Positions 44,577 to 53,558 are shown, counted from the first letter of the stretch. The stretch is 64,000 nucleotides of DNA from Lentzea sp. NBRC 105346 (GCF_030269605.1 NZ_BSTQ01000001.1:62001-126000), one strand, 5' to 3'. Notes: generated by a model not told the origin, from the letters alone. Program-made: numbers and translations.

Positions 44577-45524
44577 TCAGGCGAGGAAGTACGAGGCCGC
44601 GACGGCCAGCAGTGCCAGCAGGAACGACCCGGCCAGCAGTTCCGGCACCCGGAACAGCCGCAGCTTGGCCAGGAACACCTCACCGGCGGCGAGCACGACA
44701 CCGAGCAGCCCGACCTTCACGACCAGGGCCAGCACGCCGACCACCAATGCCGCCGGAGTGGCGGCGGTGGCGATGCCCCACGGCAGGAACAGGTTCGCCA
44801 GCAGCCCGAGGAACACCGACAGCCGCATCGCCGACGCCAGTTCGATCAGCGCGAGATCCGGGCCCGCGTACTCCAGGACCATCGCCTCGTGCACCATCGT
44901 CAGCTCGAGGTGCGTGGACGGGTTGTCCACGGGCAGCCGCCCGGTCTCGGCCACGATGACGACGATCAGGGCGACCGCGGCCAGCAGGCTCGCCGGGGAC
45001 AGCACCCGCGCCGGGTCGTGCAGGGTCGAGGACACGATCGCGCCGAGGTTGGTCGACCCCACTCGAACCGACAGCGCGAAGATCGCCACGAGCAGCGTCG
45101 GCTCCACCAGGGCGAGGATGGTCATCTCCCGGCTCGCGCCCATCCCACCGAAAGCCGTGCCGGTGTCCAGGCCGGCCAGCGCGAGCGCCACCGCTCCCAG
45201 CGCCAGCAGCGCCACCACCGCGAACAGATCCGCAACCGGATCGATCGCCGAGTCGGTCGTCACGAACGGCACCACCACCGCGACCACCAGGCTGGTCGCC
45301 ACCAGCAGCAGCGGCGCGATCCGGAACACCTCGCTCGTGCCGCGCGGCGTGATCGTTTCCTTGCGCAGCAACTTGCGCAGATCCCGCCACGGCTGCCGGA
45401 CACCGGCGCCGGCCCGGCCTTCCAGCCGCGCCCGGACCTGCCGCATCACTCCGACCAGCAGCGGTGACCCGGCCACGATCAGCACCGGCTGCGCGATCCC
45501 GCCGACGACGCCCAACGCACTCAT
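44577..45524 (-). CDS. hycD: HycD-like (NuoH-type) membrane subunit
   Basis: 315-residue NuoH/HyfC-type protein: eight helices and the conserved loop LPVDNPSTHLELTMVHEAMVLEYAGPDLALIELASAMR, which forms the quinone-chamber/ion-coupling loop in complex I relatives. RKLLRKETITPRG in the first loop is also typical. Matches Rv0084. It overlaps the upstream NuoL-like gene by ATGA. Confidence 0.9.
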   Translation of the reverse strand: MSALGVVGGIAQPVLIVAGSPLLVGVMRQVRARLEGRAGAGVRQPWRDLRKLLRKETITPRGTSEVFRIAPLLLVATSLVVAVVVPFVTTDSAIDPVADLFAVVALLALGAVALALAGLDTGTAFGGMGASREMTILALVEPTLLVAIFALSVRVGSTNLGAIVSSTLHDPARVLSPASLLAAVALIVVIVAETGRLPVDNPSTHLELTMVHEAMVLEYAGPDLALIELASAMRLSVFLGLLANLFLPWGIATAATPAALVVGVLALVVKVGLLGVVLAAGEVFLAKLRLFRVPELLAGSFLLALLAVAASYFLA

Positions 45525-47527
45525 CGCGTCACCGCCAGCAGGAGCAGCAGACCGCACACGGTGTAGAAGCCATAACCGAGGTACCGGTGCACGCTGCCCG
45601 TGGCCAGCACGCGTCCTCGTTCCCCGCACGTGGCGACGAACCGGAGCACCGGCTGGTACAGCCGCCGTTCGATCCGGTCCGGCACCTTTCGCCGGTACTC
45701 CACGGCGCGCACCAGGTATCGCGACTCCTCGTGGTGGGTCACGTCCACATCCAGTTCGGGCTGCACCACGTCGTCGAACACCCGCTGCAACGGCTCGGCG
45801 AACGATGTCGCCGTGTACTCCATCCGCGGTGACATCGGCCCGCCGCCGCAGTCCCACAACCGCGCCTCCCGGCGCACCCGGTGCGTCGCGACCACCCGTA
45901 CGACACCCGCCAGCGCCACGACAGCCACGATGAGCGCCAGGCCGAGCAGCACCGGCGACAAGGCGCCGGTGACCCCGGTCAGTCGCAACGTCACCGCACC
46001 CGACACCGCCGGATCACCCGCGACGCGCGCGGCGGCCTCGATCCCCGGTAGCACCACGGCGGGAGCCAGCGCCAGTACCGCGCACGCCACCGCGGCGATG
46101 CCCATTCCGGCCAGCATGGTGACCGGACTCTCGTGCGCACCCGCCGCCGCGGCGCTGCGCGGCTTGGCGAGGAACCCCACCCCGAACGCCTTCACGAACG
46201 TCGCCACCGCCAGCCCGGCGGTCAGGGCCACCGCGGCCACCGCCACCGGCATCGCGACCGCCGCCGCCACACCCGACGCGGGCAGGCCGTGGATCAACGC
46301 CTGCAGCAGCAACCACTCCGACACGAACGCCGTTCCCGGTGGCAGCGCCGACGCGGCCAGCGCACCCAGGCCGAACGCCGCCGTGGTCACCGGCATCACC
46401 GGCCGCAAGCCGCCCAGTTCGTCGAGATCACGAGTACCGGTCGCGTGCAGGACCGATCCCGCCGCGAGGAACAGCAAGGTCTTGAACGCCGCGTGCCCGA
46501 CCACGTGCAGCAGGGCGGCCACCAGTGCCAGCCCGGCCAGCGTCCGGTTGCCGGAGGAGGCGAACAGCCCGGCCGCGCCGACCCCGACCAGCACCAGCCC
46601 CATGTTCTCCGTCGTCGACTGCCCCAGCAGCCGCTTCAGGTCGGTGCTCATCGCCGCCTGCAGGATCCCGTACACCGCGGACACCGCGCCCAGCACGAGC
46701 ACCAGCAGCCACCACCAGACCGGGCCGCCGCCGAGCAGGTCGAACCCGACCCGCACCAGCCCGTACACGCCGAGGTTCACCATCGCCGCCGACATCAACG
46801 CCGACACATGACTCGGTGCCTCCGGATGCGCCCGCGGCAGCCACGCGTGCAGCGGCACGATGCCGGCCTTCGACGCGAACCCCAGCAGCGCCAGCACGAA
46901 CACCACGCCCGCCACCAACGGCGACAGGTGCCTGGCGGAGTCACGCAGAGCGGAGAACGAGTCGTCTCCGGCCCGTGCGACGAACACCATCAGTCCAATC
47001 AGGACCGACAAGAAGCCCAGATGCGTCATCACCGCGTACCAGCGGCCCGCCGACGCCACCTCCGGCCGGCGCCGGTGCTCGGCCACCACCAGCAGCAGTG
47101 AGAACAACGCCATCAGTTCCCAGCACACCAGGAACGCGCCCGCACTGGCCGCCGCGGGCACCAGCACCATCGCGACCACGAACAGCGGCAACACCGCCTG
47201 CACGCCGCGCGCCCGCAGATCGGGCGCGCGCGTGTAGGAGATTCCGTAGACCCCCACCGCCACGGCGACCGCACCGGTGACCGCGACGAACAACCCGCCC
47301 AGCGCGTCCAACGTGAACAACATCCCGGACAGCGGCAACAGCGCGGGCAACGCCACCACGAACGAAACTCCACTCATCGCCGCGCACCCGGCGAGCATCG
47401 CCGCCGCACCGCTCAGCACCGTGCCCACACCCACCACCGCCGACCGGGCGGGCACCACCAGGGCCGCCAGCGCGGTCAGCACCCCTATGGCCACCGCGCA
47501 CGCGAGGCCGGTCGCCGCCAGGTTCAT
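45521..47527 (-). CDS. HyfB/NuoL-like antiporter-type membrane subunit
   Basis: 668-residue antiporter-like subunit with about sixteen helices: VCWELMALFSLLLVV (Glu in helix 5), GFASKAGIVPLHAWLPRAHPEAPSHVSALMSAAMV (Lys/His channel), STDLKRLLGQSTTENMGLVLVG. A long C-terminal extension ends in one more helix. Matches Rv0083. Two antiporter-type subunits (this and HycQ) imply ion pumping. The ATG at 47527 overlaps the stop of the NuoB-like gene. Confidence 0.9.
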   Translation of the reverse strand: MNLAATGLACAVAIGVLTALAALVVPARSAVVGVGTVLSGAAAMLAGCAAMSGVSFVVALPALLPLSGMLFTLDALGGLFVAVTGAVAVAVGVYGISYTRAPDLRARGVQAVLPLFVVAMVLVPAAASAGAFLVCWELMALFSLLLVVAEHRRRPEVASAGRWYAVMTHLGFLSVLIGLMVFVARAGDDSFSALRDSARHLSPLVAGVVFVLALLGFASKAGIVPLHAWLPRAHPEAPSHVSALMSAAMVNLGVYGLVRVGFDLLGGGPVWWWLLVLVLGAVSAVYGILQAAMSTDLKRLLGQSTTENMGLVLVGVGAAGLFASSGNRTLAGLALVAALLHVVGHAAFKTLLFLAAGSVLHATGTRDLDELGGLRPVMPVTTAAFGLGALAASALPPGTAFVSEWLLLQALIHGLPASGVAAAVAMPVAVAAVALTAGLAVATFVKAFGVGFLAKPRSAAAAGAHESPVTMLAGMGIAAVACAVLALAPAVVLPGIEAAARVAGDPAVSGAVTLRLTGVTGALSPVLLGLALIVAVVALAGVVRVVATHRVRREARLWDCGGGPMSPRMEYTATSFAEPLQRVFDDVVQPELDVDVTHHEESRYLVRAVEYRRKVPDRIERRLYQPVLRFVATCGERGRVLATGSVHRYLGYGFYTVCGLLLLLAVTR

Positions 47528-48009
47528 CGGCCCGTCAACTTCCGCAGCCCGTCCACGATCGCCTCCGGCCTGGGCGGGCACCCCGCGATCTCCAGGTCGA
47601 CCGGCACGATGTCGCCCACCGCGCCGGCCACCCCGTAGGCACCGGCGAACACACCGCAGTTGCGCGCGCAGTCTCCGACCGCCACGACCAGCTTCGGCGC
47701 CGGCACCGCCTCGAACGTCCGCCGTAACGGCTCGGCCATGTTCCGGGTCACCACACCGGTCACCAGCAGGGCGTCGGCGTGGCGCGGTGACGCCACCAGC
47801 CGCGCCCCATACCGCTCGCCGTCGTACACCGGGCCGAACGCCGACCCGATCTCCACCTCACAGCCGTTGCACGAACCGGCGTCCACATGCCGGATCTGCA
47901 CCGACCCGGCCAACGCGGCCGCGGCAGGAGGCTGGTCGGTGGCGGGCGGGAGAGGCGCTGGTTCCGCCACCCGGCCAACAGTGCGGATCTTGCGCCACAA
48001 CCTCAGCAC
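47524..48009 (-). CDS. NuoB-like [4Fe-4S] subunit of the Ehr complex
   Basis: 161-residue electron-transfer subunit. The N2-cluster ligands are intact: C47 and C50 in GSCNGCEVEI, C114 in GDCARNCG and C144 in AGCPPRP. So an iron-sulfur centre is kept even though the partner large subunit lost nickel ligands. The N-terminal 35 residues are Pro/Ala-rich. Matches Rv0082. GTG at 48009 follows GGAG, 50 bases after arsR 2. Confidence 0.9.
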   Translation of the reverse strand: MLRLWRKIRTVGRVAEPAPLPPATDQPPAAAALAGSVQIRHVDAGSCNGCEVEIGSAFGPVYDGERYGARLVASPRHADALLVTGVVTRNMAEPLRRTFEAVPAPKLVVAVGDCARNCGVFAGAYGVAGAVGDIVPVDLEIAGCPPRPEAIVDGLRKLTGR

Positions 48010-48059
48010 ATCGTGCTCCCGCGATGGATCGAGTCAGACATGAGGGGAAAGGGAGCGGC

Positions 48060-48410
48060 TCAACCGCTGTGCCGCACCGGAGGGACTGGCGCACGCAGAT
48101 CGGCGAGCAGCTCCATCTGGCCGGACAACACGCCGGACAGGATCCGGCGCGCGACCACCAGCAGGCCGGCGATCTCTGGGCTGGTCAGCGAGTAGAAGGC
48201 GGCGGATCCCGCTTTGCGCGTGGTCACCAGACCGGCGTGGCGCAAGACCGTGAGCTGCTGCGACAGGTGCGCCGGCTCGACCCCCACCTCCGCCACGAGG
48301 TCCGCGACCGCGAGCTCCCGCTGACTGAGCAACTCCAGCACCCTGATCCGCACGGGATGACCCAGCGTCTTGAAGAACTCCGCCTTGAGCTGGTACAGCG
48401 GCGTGCTCAT
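48060..48410 (-). CDS. ArsR-family repressor 2 (Rv0081-type) of the Ehr operon
   Basis: 116-residue ArsR/SmtB regulator: MSTPLYQLKAEFFKTLGHPVRIRVLELLSQRELAVADLVAEVGVEPAHLSQQLTVLRHAGLVTTRKAGSAAFYSLTSPEIAGLL, with GQMELLADLR near the end. It lacks the usual Cys metal pair. In mycobacteria the same gene heads the hyc operon and is a hypoxia-linked hub repressor. AAGGAG supports the ATG at 48410. An operator with a perfect 7-bp inverted repeat lies about 55 bases upstream. Confidence 0.92.
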   Translation of the reverse strand: MSTPLYQLKAEFFKTLGHPVRIRVLELLSQRELAVADLVAEVGVEPAHLSQQLTVLRHAGLVTTRKAGSAAFYSLTSPEIAGLLVVARRILSGVLSGQMELLADLRAPVPPVRHSG

Positions 48411-48456
48411 CTGCGGATCTCCTTCGTCGCCGACACCTGAAGAGTCATACAACAGG

Positions 48457-48480
48457 TTCAGTAGTTGCTAATCTTAGCAA
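48457..48480. promoter_or_regulatory. ArsR operator upstream of arsR 2 / Ehr operon
   Basis: TTCAGTAGTTGC (one base from the common word) overlaps a perfect inverted repeat TTGCTAA-TC-TTAGCAA (48465-48480), the clearest palindrome of the four sites. It lies 47-70 bases before the arsR start. Confidence 0.7.
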
Positions 48481-48656
48481 GTCCGAATAGCTGCAGAGCG
48501 TTGGGAAGCGCGTGCCGACGCCCGCGTGGAGCCGGAGCGGCGCGGTACGCACGGTTGATGTGGGGCGAACCCGTCGCCCGCCCGCGCGGACAGGGCCACG
48601 AGTCCGCTGAACGTGCTGATCACCGGATGGGCGGTGCGGGCCGGCGCGGTGGTCAT
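48474..48656 (-). CDS. Possible truncated gene (60 codons)
   Basis: ATG at 48656, with GGAG six bases upstream and just 1 base after the stop of the membrane-protein gene, reads MTTAPARTAHPVISTFSGLVALSARAG and then changes to Arg/Ser-rich low-complexity sequence. A good start with a non-protein-like end suggests a gene cut short next to the ArsR operator. Confidence 0.3.
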   Translation of the reverse strand: MTTAPARTAHPVISTFSGLVALSARAGDGFAPHQPCVPRRSGSTRASARASQRSAAIRTC

Positions 48657-48657
48657 G

Positions 48658-49263
48658 TCAGCTCCGTTTCACGAGACGGGCGAGCGTGGCGCCGGTGATC
48701 GCGGCCATCGTGGCCGCCATCAGCAGGCCGCCGAGCGCGCCGATGAGCGCGATCAGTACGGGCGGCTGGCCGGGTTGCCACAGGGGAGTGGTGACCGCCG
48801 TGAACACGATCAGGCCCGCACCCCATGCGATCGCGTTGGCCCACACCCACACGTGGGCCCCAGTGACCTGGTGATGCAGGACGAGCCACTGGGCGATGCC
48901 GATGGACAGCAGCACGCCGGTTCCGGCGACGGCCGCGATGAGGAGTTGCACCACCAGCGGCAGGGCGGCGAGCCGCGCGCCGTTGCTGACGGCGACCATC
49001 GCGACCGCCCACGCGAACCCGGCCGCGAGTGCGGTGACGCCCACCCACTCGGCGGTCTTCAGCTTGGGCAGTACCCGGCGCAGCACAAGAGCTTGTGCGG
49101 TCCCGAGGATCGCGCCCTCCGCGATACCCGCCACCACCAGGAGTACCGGTGACGACGTGAGCGCGCCGGCGAGTGCGGGGGCGAGGAAGCCCGCGAACTC
49201 GCCTGCCGTCACCCAGCGGAACCAGGCCTTGGTGAGATCGTGGGTCGCCGTCTTGGTTGCCAT
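48658..49263 (-). CDS. Six- to seven-helix membrane protein, unknown
   Basis: 201-residue membrane protein: a charged start (MATKTATHDLTKAWFRW), then helices FAGFLAPALAGALTSSPVLLVVAGI, VGVTALAAGFAWAVAMVAVS, LPLVVQLLIAAVAGTGVLLSIGIAQWLVL, VWVWANAIAWGAGLIVFTAVTTPLW and VLIALIGALGGLLMAATMAAI. No family is recognised. ATG at 49263; longer frames are rich in Cys/His/Pro and unlikely. It diverges from the lycopene-cyclase-like gene. Confidence 0.7.
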   Translation of the reverse strand: MATKTATHDLTKAWFRWVTAGEFAGFLAPALAGALTSSPVLLVVAGIAEGAILGTAQALVLRRVLPKLKTAEWVGVTALAAGFAWAVAMVAVSNGARLAALPLVVQLLIAAVAGTGVLLSIGIAQWLVLHHQVTGAHVWVWANAIAWGAGLIVFTAVTTPLWQPGQPPVLIALIGALGGLLMAATMAAITGATLARLVKRS

Positions 49264-49371
49264 GTCTTCAAGCTGCGCGAGGGGCGAGATCGAACGCAGA
49301 GACGAAGGTCCCCACGTCCACGGTGCGCAGGGCTGTGTCCGGTGAGGACCCCGCCGGTCACAGTGAGGAGC

Positions 49372-50490
49372 ATGACACGCATCGTGATCGTGGGCGGTGG
49401 GCTCAGCGGGCTGAGCCTGGCCGCGCAGCTGGCCGCGACGGATCATCGGCACCCGGTGGTGGTGGTCGACGACGGCAGCCGCCCGATCGAGGCCATGACC
49501 TGGGCGTCGTGGAGCGATCGGCCGGGGCTGCTGGACGCGGCCGCATCACGGTGGTTCGACCGGATCCGGGTACACGTCAACGGACGTACGAAGGTGTTGC
49601 GGCTCGGCGGCTACCGGTACCGGGTGGTGAACGGCGACGACCTGGCCGCGGTCGTGCGCCGGTACACCGGTCCCTTGCGGCACTTCACCTTCCAGCACGG
49701 GCACGTCGACCGGGTCGAGGACGATGGCGTGATCGTCGACGGGCGCCACATGCGTGCCACATGGGTGTTCGACAGCGTGATCGGCTCGCCCGAGGAGCCG
49801 CCGGTGGACGCGCGGCTGGTCTTTCGCGGCTGGCACGTGCGCAGCGAGCGGCCGGCGTTCGACGCGGAGATCCCCACGTTGTTCGACTTCCGCACGCCTC
49901 AGGTCCACGGCGCGAGCTTCGTGTACGTGCTGCCGAAGGACGAACATCACGCGCTGGTGGAGCACACGTCGTTCACGGCCCCGGATGCGCCGGAAGACGT
50001 GACGGCACAACGGGAAGCGCTGGCCGGGTATCTGACCGAGGTGGCGGGTACAGGTGGCCACGAGATCGAACGCGAGGAGCACGCGGTGCTGCCGTTGCGC
50101 TCCCGGCAGGCGGACCGCCGGCATGGCAACGTGCTCACGATCGGCGCCGAGGGCGGGTTGCTGAAGGCGTCGACCGGTTTCGCGTACCAACGCATCCAGC
50201 GCGACAGCGCGGCGATCGCCCGCTCCCTGTACGATCACGGCCATCCGTTCGGCCTGCCCGAGCCGCCGGCACGGTTCCGGCTGTTCGACGGGGTGCTGCT
50301 CGACGTGATCACGCGCGAGCCCGCGCAGCTGGAACGCGCGTTCGGCGCACTGTTCCGCTATCACACCGCCGAGCCCGCGCTGCGGTTCCTCGACGAGGCC
50401 ACGTCGGCGCCGCAGGAGTGGCGGCTGTTCGCGGGGATGCCCGCGGCCACCTACCTGGCCGCCGCGCGGCACCGCGTGCTCAGCTCCTGA
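49372..50490 (+). CDS. Lycopene cyclase family FAD protein
   Basis: 372-residue flavoprotein. The N-terminal dinucleotide fold is MTRIVIVGGGLSGLSLAAQLA. Internal matches to the CrtY/CrtL family include TWASWSDRPG, FDFRTPQVHGASFVYVLPKDEHHALVEHTSF and GAEGGLLKASTGFAYQRIQRDSAAIA. CrtY cyclises lycopene in carotenoid synthesis, but no crtE, crtB or crtI is nearby, so the substrate is open. GTGAGGAG precedes the ATG at 49372. Its end overlaps the convergent ABC permease by 11 bases. Confidence 0.85.
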   Translation: MTRIVIVGGGLSGLSLAAQLAATDHRHPVVVVDDGSRPIEAMTWASWSDRPGLLDAAASRWFDRIRVHVNGRTKVLRLGGYRYRVVNGDDLAAVVRRYTGPLRHFTFQHGHVDRVEDDGVIVDGRHMRATWVFDSVIGSPEEPPVDARLVFRGWHVRSERPAFDAEIPTLFDFRTPQVHGASFVYVLPKDEHHALVEHTSFTAPDAPEDVTAQREALAGYLTEVAGTGGHEIEREEHAVLPLRSRQADRRHGNVLTIGAEGGLLKASTGFAYQRIQRDSAAIARSLYDHGHPFGLPEPPARFRLFDGVLLDVITREPAQLERAFGALFRYHTAEPALRFLDEATSAPQEWRLFAGMPAATYLAAARHRVLSS

Positions 50491-51280
50491 CCTCGCGCCG
50501 CTCGAAGGCCGCGACGGCACCGGCGACAAGAAGCCCAGTCACCACCAGAAGCCCGGCCAGGCCGGTCCAGTTGGGGTCGCCGGTGAGCGCGTCGTTCACC
50601 GCGGCGTGGTGGAACGGTGACAGCACCCGCCAGGGTTTCAGGCTCTCCGACAACGGGGTCAGGGCGTTGAGCAGGAACGTCAGCAGGGCCAGCCCGACCG
50701 GCACGGCGACGGCCAGGCCGGGCCGACCGCTCAGCGCGCCGACGAGCAGCGCGAGAGCACCGAACGGCAGCACCACGACCGCGCTGGCCAAGACGGCGCC
50801 GAGCAGGTCGGACACGGGAACGTCCAGGCCGCTGATCGAGCTGCCCACGACCAGCACGGCGCCGAACACGACCGTGATGATCGCGAGGTCCGTCAGCGCG
50901 CCGAGGGCCTTGCCGAGCAGCAGCCGGGTGCGCGAGACCGGGTTGGCGAGCAACAGGTCCATGGTGTGGGCGTGTTCCTCGCCCGCGGTGGCCTTGGCCG
51001 CGTGGCCGATGGTCACGCCGAGCAGGACGAGCGGTGCGAGGAAGCCGAACACCTCGCCCTGCAGGTAACCGACGCCGCTGCCCGGCGACTGCCGGACGTT
51101 GAACACGGCCTTGAACGCCTCGGGGTAGGAGGCGAGGAGCTGCTCGAAGTCGACCGCCGCGGCGCGCACCGTCGGGTAGACCGCGAGCTGCAACGCGACG
51201 CTGGCGACCAGGGCGAGGCCCCAGCCGATCGTGCTGCTCCGGTTGTCCCGCAAGGATTTCGTCACCAGTTCAGTCGTCAT
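50480..51280 (-). CDS. ABC-2 type transporter permease
   Basis: 266-residue membrane protein: TTELVTKSLRDNRSSTIGWGLALVASVALQLAVY at the start, a large loop (FEQLLASYPEAFKAVFN), then five more helices including EEHAHTMDLLLANPVSRTRLLLGKALGAL, typical of ABC-2 permeases of antibiotic or lipid exporters. ATG at 51280 overlaps the ATPase gene by 11 bases; a GTG 6 bases earlier is possible. Confidence 0.85.
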   Translation of the reverse strand: MTTELVTKSLRDNRSSTIGWGLALVASVALQLAVYPTVRAAAVDFEQLLASYPEAFKAVFNVRQSPGSGVGYLQGEVFGFLAPLVLLGVTIGHAAKATAGEEHAHTMDLLLANPVSRTRLLLGKALGALTDLAIITVVFGAVLVVGSSISGLDVPVSDLLGAVLASAVVVLPFGALALLVGALSGRPGLAVAVPVGLALLTFLLNALTPLSESLKPWRVLSPFHHAAVNDALTGDPNWTGLAGLLVVTGLLVAGAVAAFERREVRS

Positions 51281-52157
51281 GGCCACGGTCCCCGGTGTAG
51301 TGCAGGAAAATCTCCTCGAGGTCCGGTTCGTCGCTGGTCACATTGAGCAGCGGGAATCGCGCGGCGGTGCGGACGAGCTCGCCGACCGCCCCGGTCACGC
51401 GGCAGCGCACGGTGGTTCCGTCGGCGTTGACCGAGCGGACGCCCTGGATGCCCTGGAACGTCGCGGCCGCCACGGGTTCGGCGAAGGTGAAGGTGAGCTC
51501 ACGCAAGGCGTTGGCCTTCAACGAGGCGACGCTGTCCTCGACGACGAGACTGCCCGCGAGCAGGATCCCGACGCGGTCGGCGACCTGCTCCACTTCGGAC
51601 AGCACGTGCGAGGAGAACAGCACGGTGCCGCCGCCGTGGACGTACTCGCGCAGATAGGAGTGGAACTCGCGCTGGGCCAACGGGTCCAGGCCGCTCGCGG
51701 GTTCGTCGAGGATCGCGAGGCCGGGCTGGTGCTGGAAGGCCTGCACGATGCCGAGCTTCTGCCGGTTTCCCTTGGACAGTTCGCCCGCCCGGCGGTCGAG
51801 GTCCAGGTCGAGCCGCTTGGCGAGGCGCGTCGCCTCGCCGAGGTCGTGGGTGCCGCGCATGGCGGCGCAGAACCGCAGGTACTCGGCGCCGGTGAGGCGG
51901 TCGTAGAGGACCAGGTCGCCTGGCAGGTATCCGATCCGGCCGCGCAGTCGCGGTGACATGGGTTCGCCGAACAGCGTGATGCTGCCGCGGGTGGGGCGGA
52001 TGACGTCGATGAGCAGGCGCAGCGTGGTGGTCTTTCCCGCGCCGTTGGGGCCGAGCAGCCCGTAGACCTCACCGGGCCGGACCTCGAGGTTCAGGTCCCG
52101 CAACGCCGACGTCTGCCCGTAGCGCTTGGTGAGCTGCCTGGTGCTGATGACGTTCAT
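51270..52157 (-). CDS. ABC transporter ATP-binding protein
   Basis: 295-residue ATPase: Walker A GPNGAGKTTT, Q-loop region LPGDL, signature ELSKGNRQKLG (SKG in place of SGG, common in this class), Walker B LAILDEPASGLDP and switch SSHVLSEVE. A C-terminal regulatory domain ends LEEIFLHYTGD. Coupled by ATGA to the upstream SRPBCC-like gene and by overlap to the permease downstream, forming a three-gene operon. Confidence 0.92.
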   Translation of the reverse strand: MNVISTRQLTKRYGQTSALRDLNLEVRPGEVYGLLGPNGAGKTTTLRLLIDVIRPTRGSITLFGEPMSPRLRGRIGYLPGDLVLYDRLTGAEYLRFCAAMRGTHDLGEATRLAKRLDLDLDRRAGELSKGNRQKLGIVQAFQHQPGLAILDEPASGLDPLAQREFHSYLREYVHGGGTVLFSSHVLSEVEQVADRVGILLAGSLVVEDSVASLKANALRELTFTFAEPVAAATFQGIQGVRSVNADGTTVRCRVTGAVGELVRTAARFPLLNVTSDEPDLEEIFLHYTGDRGHDD

Positions 52158-52753
52158 CGCAGGCCGCCGGTTTCGGCGGAGTGCTTGGCGGTGCGCAGGA
52201 TCGCGCGGCCGATGACGCCGAGGAACGGGGTGCTGATCCGCCAGAGGCGACGCAGGTTCAGCCAGGCGCCGGGATCGGTGAACATCACGCGTATCTCCGC
52301 GGTGAGCACGGTACGGCGTTGTCCGTAGGGCAGCGCGGAGATCGAGCAGACCACCTTGGCGTAGCCGGGTTTGCTGAAGTCCATGAAGTCGCGTGCCTCG
52401 ACCGGCACCCATTCGATGACGGGTTTCCAGAACTTGCCGATCGCGCCGAACACGATCTCGTGGCCCGGCTGTTCGCCCAGGATCACCCAGTCCGATCCGG
52501 TCGCGAGGTCGTTGATCGTCATGCGGGTCCGGTGGCGGTAGCCGCCCTGTTTGCGGGCCCGCCACCATTCGGGCAGCTCGCGGAGCCGGAGGGCCGTGGT
52601 CGCCGCGATGCCGTGCAGTTCGGTGAGGTCGAGGTCGTGGACGGCTTTGTAGGCGGAGAGGGGATCGGCGTCGACCACGAGATGGTCGGTCCGGCCGAAC
52701 TCACACCGTGGTCCGAACCGGTCGACGAGGAGCGGGGATGGCGGCGAGGTCAT
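52154..52753 (-). CDS. Hypothetical protein, SRPBCC-like
   Basis: 199-residue soluble protein: FGRTDHLVVDADPLSAYKAVHDLDLTELHG, then WVILGEQPGHEIVFGAIGKFWKPVIEWVPV and MTFTDPGAWLNLRRLWRIS-like C-terminal sequence. The repeated beta segments and long C-terminal helix suggest an SRPBCC/START-type ligand pocket, though no domain is certain. Heads the ABC operon (ATGA overlap) and overlaps the upstream USP gene by 53 bases. Confidence 0.6.
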   Translation of the reverse strand: MTSPPSPLLVDRFGPRCEFGRTDHLVVDADPLSAYKAVHDLDLTELHGIAATTALRLRELPEWWRARKQGGYRHRTRMTINDLATGSDWVILGEQPGHEIVFGAIGKFWKPVIEWVPVEARDFMDFSKPGYAKVVCSISALPYGQRRTVLTAEIRVMFTDPGAWLNLRRLWRISTPFLGVIGRAILRTAKHSAETGGLR

Positions 52754-53390
52754 GACGTTCCTCCGGGACGGGGCGGTGCACGACGAGGACGGGGCAGGGG
52801 GCGTGGTGCAGCGCGGCCTTGGTCACGGCGCCGCAGTCGTGGGTCTCGCCGGCGCCGACGACGAGCAGGTCGGTGTCGGTACAGCGGGCGATCGCCTCAT
52901 GCGGGTGCAGCCGCATGAGCACGGCCGTGTGCGGGAATCCGCCCAGGTGCCCGGTCGAGTGGGCGAGGACCCGGCTGTGGTCCTCGTCGAGGTCGGCGCG
53001 GATGATCGGGAGCGGTGCGGCGTGCAGCACCCGCAGCGCCGCGCCACGACGCCGGGCGAAGTCGGCGGCGTGGTCGAGCACGGCGAGGTCGTCGGGGCCG
53101 CCGCTGACGAGAGCGGTGATCCGGCCGTGTTCCCCGCGCAGTGCCGCTGGTGTCCCACGCAGGACGACCGTGTCGCAGGCCGTCGGGTCGCACACCTGGG
53201 GCACGACGTGCCTGCTCAACCCCAGTGGTGAGCCGGTCCGGCCCTGGATGACGACGAGCTGGGCGCGGAACGCCTCGCCGGAGCGGTGCGTCTCGACGTC
53301 CGCGCCGACCAGACGCGCGTGCTTGGACGCCCACCGCAGCGCGGCATCGTCCGGCACCGGGCCGTCTTGGATCACCACAACGGGTCTCAT
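52701..53390 (-). CDS. Universal stress protein-like, 229 residues
   Basis: Two USP-like halves. The first (MRPVVVIQDGPVPDDAALRWASKHARLVGADVET) has lost the VGVDGS start. The second ends CTDTDLLVVGAGETHDCGAVTKAALHHAPCPVLVV, which approximates the G-2x-G-9x-G ATP loop. It may be a diverged tandem USP. ATG at 53390 has only a close GGAGG, so the start is less sure. A DevR-like box lies 59-72 bases upstream, shared with the divergent metallo-beta-lactamase gene. Confidence 0.7.
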   Translation of the reverse strand: MRPVVVIQDGPVPDDAALRWASKHARLVGADVETHRSGEAFRAQLVVIQGRTGSPLGLSRHVVPQVCDPTACDTVVLRGTPAALRGEHGRITALVSGGPDDLAVLDHAADFARRRGAALRVLHAAPLPIIRADLDEDHSRVLAHSTGHLGGFPHTAVLMRLHPHEAIARCTDTDLLVVGAGETHDCGAVTKAALHHAPCPVLVVHRPVPEERHDLAAIPAPRRPVRTTV

Positions 53391-53448
53391 GCCTCCACGG
53401 TGTTCTCGCGGCGCCGCACCGGACAGGGCGGCGGGAAACGTCGTGGGC

Positions 53449-53462
53449 GGGACCAAAGTCCT
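53449..53462. promoter_or_regulatory. DevR/DosR-like box between USP and beta-CASP genes
   Basis: GGGAC-CAAA-GTCCT matches the core of the DosR consensus (GGGACTWWAGTCCC) at 12 of 14 positions. It lies 59 bases from the USP start and 97 from the beta-CASP gene start, so it could drive both. Confidence 0.55.
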
Positions 53463-53558
53463 GACGCGGTCGGGCCTCGCGGCCGCTGTTGCCGGAGTCC
53501 CCTGAAAAGCACCTTGGAGACGACTCCCGGAGAGCCGATCAGTGAAGGGGTGGACGGG

